This document shows, piece after piece, positions 61,589-64,000 of a stretch of DNA of 64,000 nucleotides. How positions within the stretch are numbered: the stretch's first letter is position 1; every line of letters starts with the position of its first letter. Under the pieces are notes generated by a model. It saw only the letters and a list, made by a program, of their open reading frames with translations. It was not told where the DNA came from and ran no database searches. The position numbers were made by a program, and so were the translations under genes. This DNA comes from Jeotgalicoccus halotolerans (GTDB lineage: Bacteria; Bacillota; Bacilli; Staphylococcales; Salinicoccaceae). Location of the stretch: positions 159,877-223,876 of the forward strand of contig NZ_QUMW01000011.1 in NCBI RefSeq assembly GCF_003387165.1, read 5' to 3'.

Positions 61589-62911
61589 ATGTCACTCAAG
61601 TCCACTATAGCTAAGAACGCAGGTAAAATTACTCGTTATTTACTGACAAAGTTTACAAACGGAGGCAGCAGTCTCCCCGGTAAAATCGCTCTTTCCATCG
61701 ATAAAAACCTGCTTCGCAACCTCGCAAAAAATTACGATGTTATCGTGATTACAGGAACAAATGGCAAAACTTTGACGACAACTCTGACGACAAATGTGCT
61801 GTCTAAAAAATACAAGAACGTAATTACCAACCGTACAGGTTCCAATATGAAGCAGGGCATTGTCGGCGCTTTTCTGAATGCGCCCCGTTCTACAAAAGGT
61901 GCAATTGCCGTTCTCGAAGTCGACGAAGGATCTTTAAAAAATGTCGTTTCAGAATTACAGCCTAAATTATTTGTACATACTAATATCTTCAGCGATCAGC
62001 TTGATCGTTACGGAACTACAGAGAAAATATATGATTTGCTGGCCGATGCAGCCCGCGAAGTCCCTGAAGCAGCTATTATTGCTAACGGTGATCTGCCTCT
62101 GTTCAACTCGCAGACCCTGCCTAATGCGCAGAAGTTCTTCGGATTTGACACAGATATCGAATCAGGTGATAAAACTAAAGAAGATGCGCAATGTCCGAAA
62201 TGCAGCCACACTTTAGAGTACCATCATTACACGTATGCCAACCTCGGTGACTACTACTGCCCGTCATGCGGTTTCAAACGTCCTGAACTCGACTACAAAG
62301 TCACAAGTGTACAGGAATTGAATGTTACACATTCAACATTCCAGCTGGATAATGATACATACACGCTGCACAATGCAGGAATCTACAATATTTACAATGC
62401 TCTCGCTGCATACAGCGCCGGCAGATTCTTCGATGTATCACCGCCGGATATTAAAGATGCATTTCTGACGAACGAGCGCGTTTTTGGCCGTCAGGAAGTC
62501 ATTATCGCCTATGATAAAAAGATTATCCTTAACGTCGTGAAAAACCCTGTCGGACTCAATCAGGTGCTGAATCTTGTTAAACTTGAAAAAGAGCCGTTTA
62601 CGCTTGTCGCCCTGCTTAACAACCGTCCTGCGGACGGCGTCGATCTGAAATGGCTTGAAGATACAAACTTTGAATCACTGGCCGATCTCGATATCGAGAA
62701 GATTATTACCGGAGGTATCGCAGTTGATGCAATGACTGACCGTCTTGTTACAGCTGGCTTCGAAAGAGAAAATATCGATGCGGCAGGCAGCCTTGAGAGT
62801 GTAATTAAGTCAATTGAAAATGCACCGACAACACAAATTCATATGCTTGCAACATATACTGCAATGCTTGAAATCCGTAAAGCTCTTATAGAAAAAGGAC
62901 ATATAAAATAG
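61589..62911 (+). CDS. murT: Lipid II isoglutaminyl synthase, MurT subunit
   Basis: 440-residue Mur-ligase homologue: ATP loop GTNGKT at 56-61, four-cysteine zinc ribbon (Cys202, Cys205, Cys224, Cys227) and Asp349 in PADG, the residue that completes the GatD catalytic triad in S. aureus. Amidates the stem D-glutamate of lipid II with GatD. No gatD follows: a terminator and tRNA genes stand directly downstream, unlike the usual murT-gatD operon. Confidence 0.9.
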   Translation: MSLKSTIAKNAGKITRYLLTKFTNGGSSLPGKIALSIDKNLLRNLAKNYDVIVITGTNGKTLTTTLTTNVLSKKYKNVITNRTGSNMKQGIVGAFLNAPRSTKGAIAVLEVDEGSLKNVVSELQPKLFVHTNIFSDQLDRYGTTEKIYDLLADAAREVPEAAIIANGDLPLFNSQTLPNAQKFFGFDTDIESGDKTKEDAQCPKCSHTLEYHHYTYANLGDYYCPSCGFKRPELDYKVTSVQELNVTHSTFQLDNDTYTLHNAGIYNIYNALAAYSAGRFFDVSPPDIKDAFLTNERVFGRQEVIIAYDKKIILNVVKNPVGLNQVLNLVKLEKEPFTLVALLNNRPADGVDLKWLEDTNFESLADLDIEKIITGGIAVDAMTDRLVTAGFERENIDAAGSLESVIKSIENAPTTQIHMLATYTAMLEIRKALIEKGHIK

Positions 62912-62921
62912 AATTGCCCTT

Positions 62922-62955
62922 AGCTGCACAAGTTAAACCTGGTGCAGCTTTTTTG
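62922..62955 (+). terminator. Terminator of murT
   Basis: AGCTGCAC and GTGCAGCT with a 12-nt loop, followed by a run of T. Confidence 0.88.
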
Positions 62956-62975
62956 TGGAGAATTTACGGATAAAA

Positions 62976-63014
62976 CAAAAAATCACTTTCGGCTGCTATA
63001 GCCGAAAGTGATTA
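62976..63014 (-). terminator. Terminator of the tRNA operon
   Basis: On the minus strand AATCACTTTCGGC pairs with GCCGAAAGTGATT, then TTTTGTTTT. Confidence 0.92.
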
Positions 63015-63025
63015 TCTATTGTAAG

Positions 63026-63099
<74 letters not shown>

Positions 63100-63118
63100 T
63101 TATGTATAAACAAAAAAA

Positions 63119-63193
63119 TGGAGCGGAAGACGGGATTCAAACCCGCGACCCCCACCTTGGCAAGGTGATGTTCTATCACTGAACTACTTCCGC
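63119..63193 (-). tRNA. tRNA-Gly (GCC)
   Basis: Anticodon loop TTGCCAA, acceptor GCGGAAG/CTTCCGC, T loop TTTGAAT; the CCA end is encoded. Confidence 0.97.
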
Positions 63194-63222
63194 ATGTAAT
63201 AAATATAAAATTAAGTTTTGAA

Positions 63223-63298
63223 TGGTGGAGAATGACGGGTTCGAACCGCCGACCCTCTGCTTGTAAGGCAGATGCTCTCCCAGCTGAGCTAATTCTCC
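63223..63298 (-). tRNA. tRNA-Val (TAC)
   Basis: Anticodon loop CTTACAA, acceptor GGAGAAT/ATTCTCC, T loop TTCGAAC; the CCA end is encoded. First gene of the three-tRNA operon. Confidence 0.97.
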
Positions 63299-63322
63299 TG
63301 AAGCAGAATCAAACTAATATAT

Positions 63323-63351
63323 ATTATATGGATTTTACATGAAAATGTCAA
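63323..63351 (-). promoter_or_regulatory. Consensus promoter of the tRNA Val-Gly-Ile operon
   Basis: TTGACA (63346-63351), 17-bp spacer, TATAAT (63323-63328): perfect hexamers, as expected for a stable RNA promoter. Confidence 0.9.
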
Positions 63352-63406
63352 TAGATTTTTATAGAAAGTTAATAAAATGCAGTATAGTCAGGAAGATTAT
63401 TATATA

Positions 63407-63435
63407 CTCCGCAATGATTGTCGCTCATTGCGGAG
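63407..63435. other. Perfect 11-bp hairpin upstream of the tRNA promoter
   Basis: CTCCGCAATGA and TCATTGCGGAG around a 7-nt loop. No strong T run follows on either strand, so it is a weak terminator at best, perhaps that of a gene lost at this junction. Confidence 0.55.
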
Positions 63436-63462
63436 CAAACACCTCTCCTCTCTCGGAGCCAA

Positions 63463-63611
63463 GTCCACAATCTTGTGTAAAGATTTTTACAGTACAATAA
63501 AGCCATTAGGAATAAGTAGTGATGTTTGCCTTTCGTTAAGGCATCGAGGTTACAATCTTTAATCTGGGCGGTTAAATCGTCCATATTTAAGTTAATATTT
63601 AGTTGAGTCAT
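63463..63611 (-). pseudogene. IS256-family transposase, N-terminal remnant
   Basis: ATG at 63611 with AAAGGGAG upstream opens the family N-terminus (MTQLNINLNMDDLTAQIKDC), about 28 residues to DALTKG, then the frame jumps into terminal-repeat sequence. The DDE catalytic core, over 300 residues, is deleted. The frame stays open beyond the element, but that part is not real coding sequence. Confidence 0.78.
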
Positions 63612-63701
63612 TATCTGATTCTCCCTTTTCAATTTGTCTGGTAACAATATTGTACTATAGGATCAGATACTGACTCTCTTTTTTCACACAATTATATGGA
63701 C
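63463..63701. mobile_element. Collapsed IS256-type insertion sequence (about 239 bp)
   Basis: Both ends read inward from GTCCA: GTCCACAATCTTGTGTAAAG at 63463 and GTCCATATAATTGTGTGAAA from 63701 on the other strand, matching IS256-family terminal repeats. Only the first codons of the transposase remain inside. No matching 8-9 bp flanking duplication is evident. Confidence 0.78.
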
Positions 63702-63708
63702 ATAATCG

Positions 63709-63913
63709 ATGCATAGACGTGACACAGTCTCATGTATACGTATCAACCGTTGCATAGGCGTGACATGGGCTCATGTATACGTATCTCACGTTGCGTAGGC
63801 GTGACATGGGCTCATGTATACGTATTTCATGATGCGTAGGCGTGACACAGTCTCATATATACGTATCAACCGTTGCATAGTCATGAGAGGCTTTCATGCC
63901 TACGCAACATTCT
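63709..63913. repeat. Tandem array of 41-bp repeats (array B)
   Basis: Units start at 63709, 63750, 63791, 63832 and 63873, again an exact 41-bp period. The shared frame is TGC.TAG.CGTGACA, then CTCAT.TATACGTAT. Two variants occur: units 2 and 3 carry ATGGGC and units 1 and 4 carry CACAGT before CTCAT. Unit 5 is diverged and forms a hairpin. Aligned by phase with array A, TGC, TGA, GGCTCATGT and CGTA fall at the same positions. Confidence 0.9.
63873..63907. other. Terminal hairpin of array B
   Basis: TTGCATAGTCATGA pairs with TCATGCCTACGCAA with two mismatches; the right arm is an inverted copy of the normal unit start (TTGCGTAGGC). No T run follows, so it is not a standard terminator. Confidence 0.65.
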
Positions 63914-63956
63914 ACTCATTCGGAAAACACTCTAAATTTACACATCTTTTCAATTA

Positions 63957-64000
63957 TTAATGAACTTTATCTTTATATCGTTGCCCTTTTCTTATTTCAC
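63957..64000 (-). CDS. C-terminal end of a second NERD/zinc-ribbon protein (runs off the window)
   Basis: Reading inward from the window edge, the last 13 codons before TAA give EIRKGQRYKDKVH, aligned without gaps to KIRETQRYKDRIT of the 7331-8311 gene (7 of 13 identical, mostly conservative changes). The stop lies 43 bp from array B, nearly the 42 bp seen at the first locus. Only the end of the gene is in view, so the assignment rests on this match plus identical context. Confidence 0.65.
   Translation of the reverse strand, partial: EIRKGQRYKDKVH

Noticed and set aside
62912..63025. A short gatD-like gene after murT
   Set aside because: The space holds only two terminator hairpins; no glutaminase motif in any frame.
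63369..63647. Intact 92-residue gene
   Set aside because: Only about 28 residues match a transposase N-terminus; the rest is read-through of an IS terminal repeat and intergenic DNA.
63709..63913. Replication iterons or origin
   Set aside because: No replication initiator gene or DnaA-box cluster is visible, and the sister array near 7 kb shows it is a dispersed element; kept as a repeat only.

Overview
The window is chromosomal DNA from a low-to-moderate GC Gram-positive coccus of the Staphylococcaceae. The informational core (ctsR-mcsA-mcsB-clpC, radA, gltX, cysE-cysS-mrnC-rlmB-yacP-sigH-rpmG-secE-nusG, rplKA, rplJL, rpoBC, rpsL-rpsG-fusA-tuf) follows the Staphylococcus/Bacillus order, and kbl plus M20 amidohydrolases beside tuf, pta-lipL-hemQ and ung-ywdI-pdxK are also staphylococcal. 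ispD and ispF (MEP isoprenoid pathway) sit between gltX and yacL. Most staphylococci use the mevalonate route, so a relative such as Jeotgalicoccus or Salinicoccus is more likely than Staphylococcus itself (inference).

Layout. 0-7 kb: metabolic genes gldA, ywhD, a ywfO-type HD hydrolase, an MFS pump, lipL, pta and hemQ. 7-16 kb: an accessory stretch with a NERD-nuclease gene followed by a 41-bp repeat array, a 39-residue basic peptide, a metallo-beta-lactamase-fold hydrolase, a regulator plus yxlEFG-like ABC cluster, a broken acyltransferase and a ytrAB-like GntR/ABC operon. 15-27 kb: ung, pdxK, yojF-bshB2, folE2, tadA, a HAD hydrolase, the threonine-degradation pair tdh/kbl and three tandem M20 amidohydrolases. 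27-53 kb: translation and transcription genes, almost all on the minus strand, then amino-acid and tRNA-charging genes (with a T-box before cysE), ispDF, yacL and radA. 53-64 kb: an orphan trpE, the CtsR heat-shock operon, nupC, a ZIP transporter, murT without gatD, a tRNA Val-Gly-Ile operon, a collapsed IS256-type element, a second 41-bp repeat array and the last 13 codons of a second NERD-protein gene.

The most notable pattern is the NERD gene/array pair. Both ends of the window carry the same arrangement: a minus-strand gene ending in a closely similar C-terminus, a spacer of about 43 bp after the stop codon, then a tandem array with an exact 41-bp period. The two arrays differ in sequence but share GGCTCATGT, CGTA and TGC at the same positions in the unit. 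This looks like a multicopy gene-plus-repeat module that I do not recognise as a named system. Its function is not known; a PD-(D/E)xK-like nuclease domain, a four-cysteine zinc ribbon and a possible winged helix suggest a nucleic-acid-acting protein.
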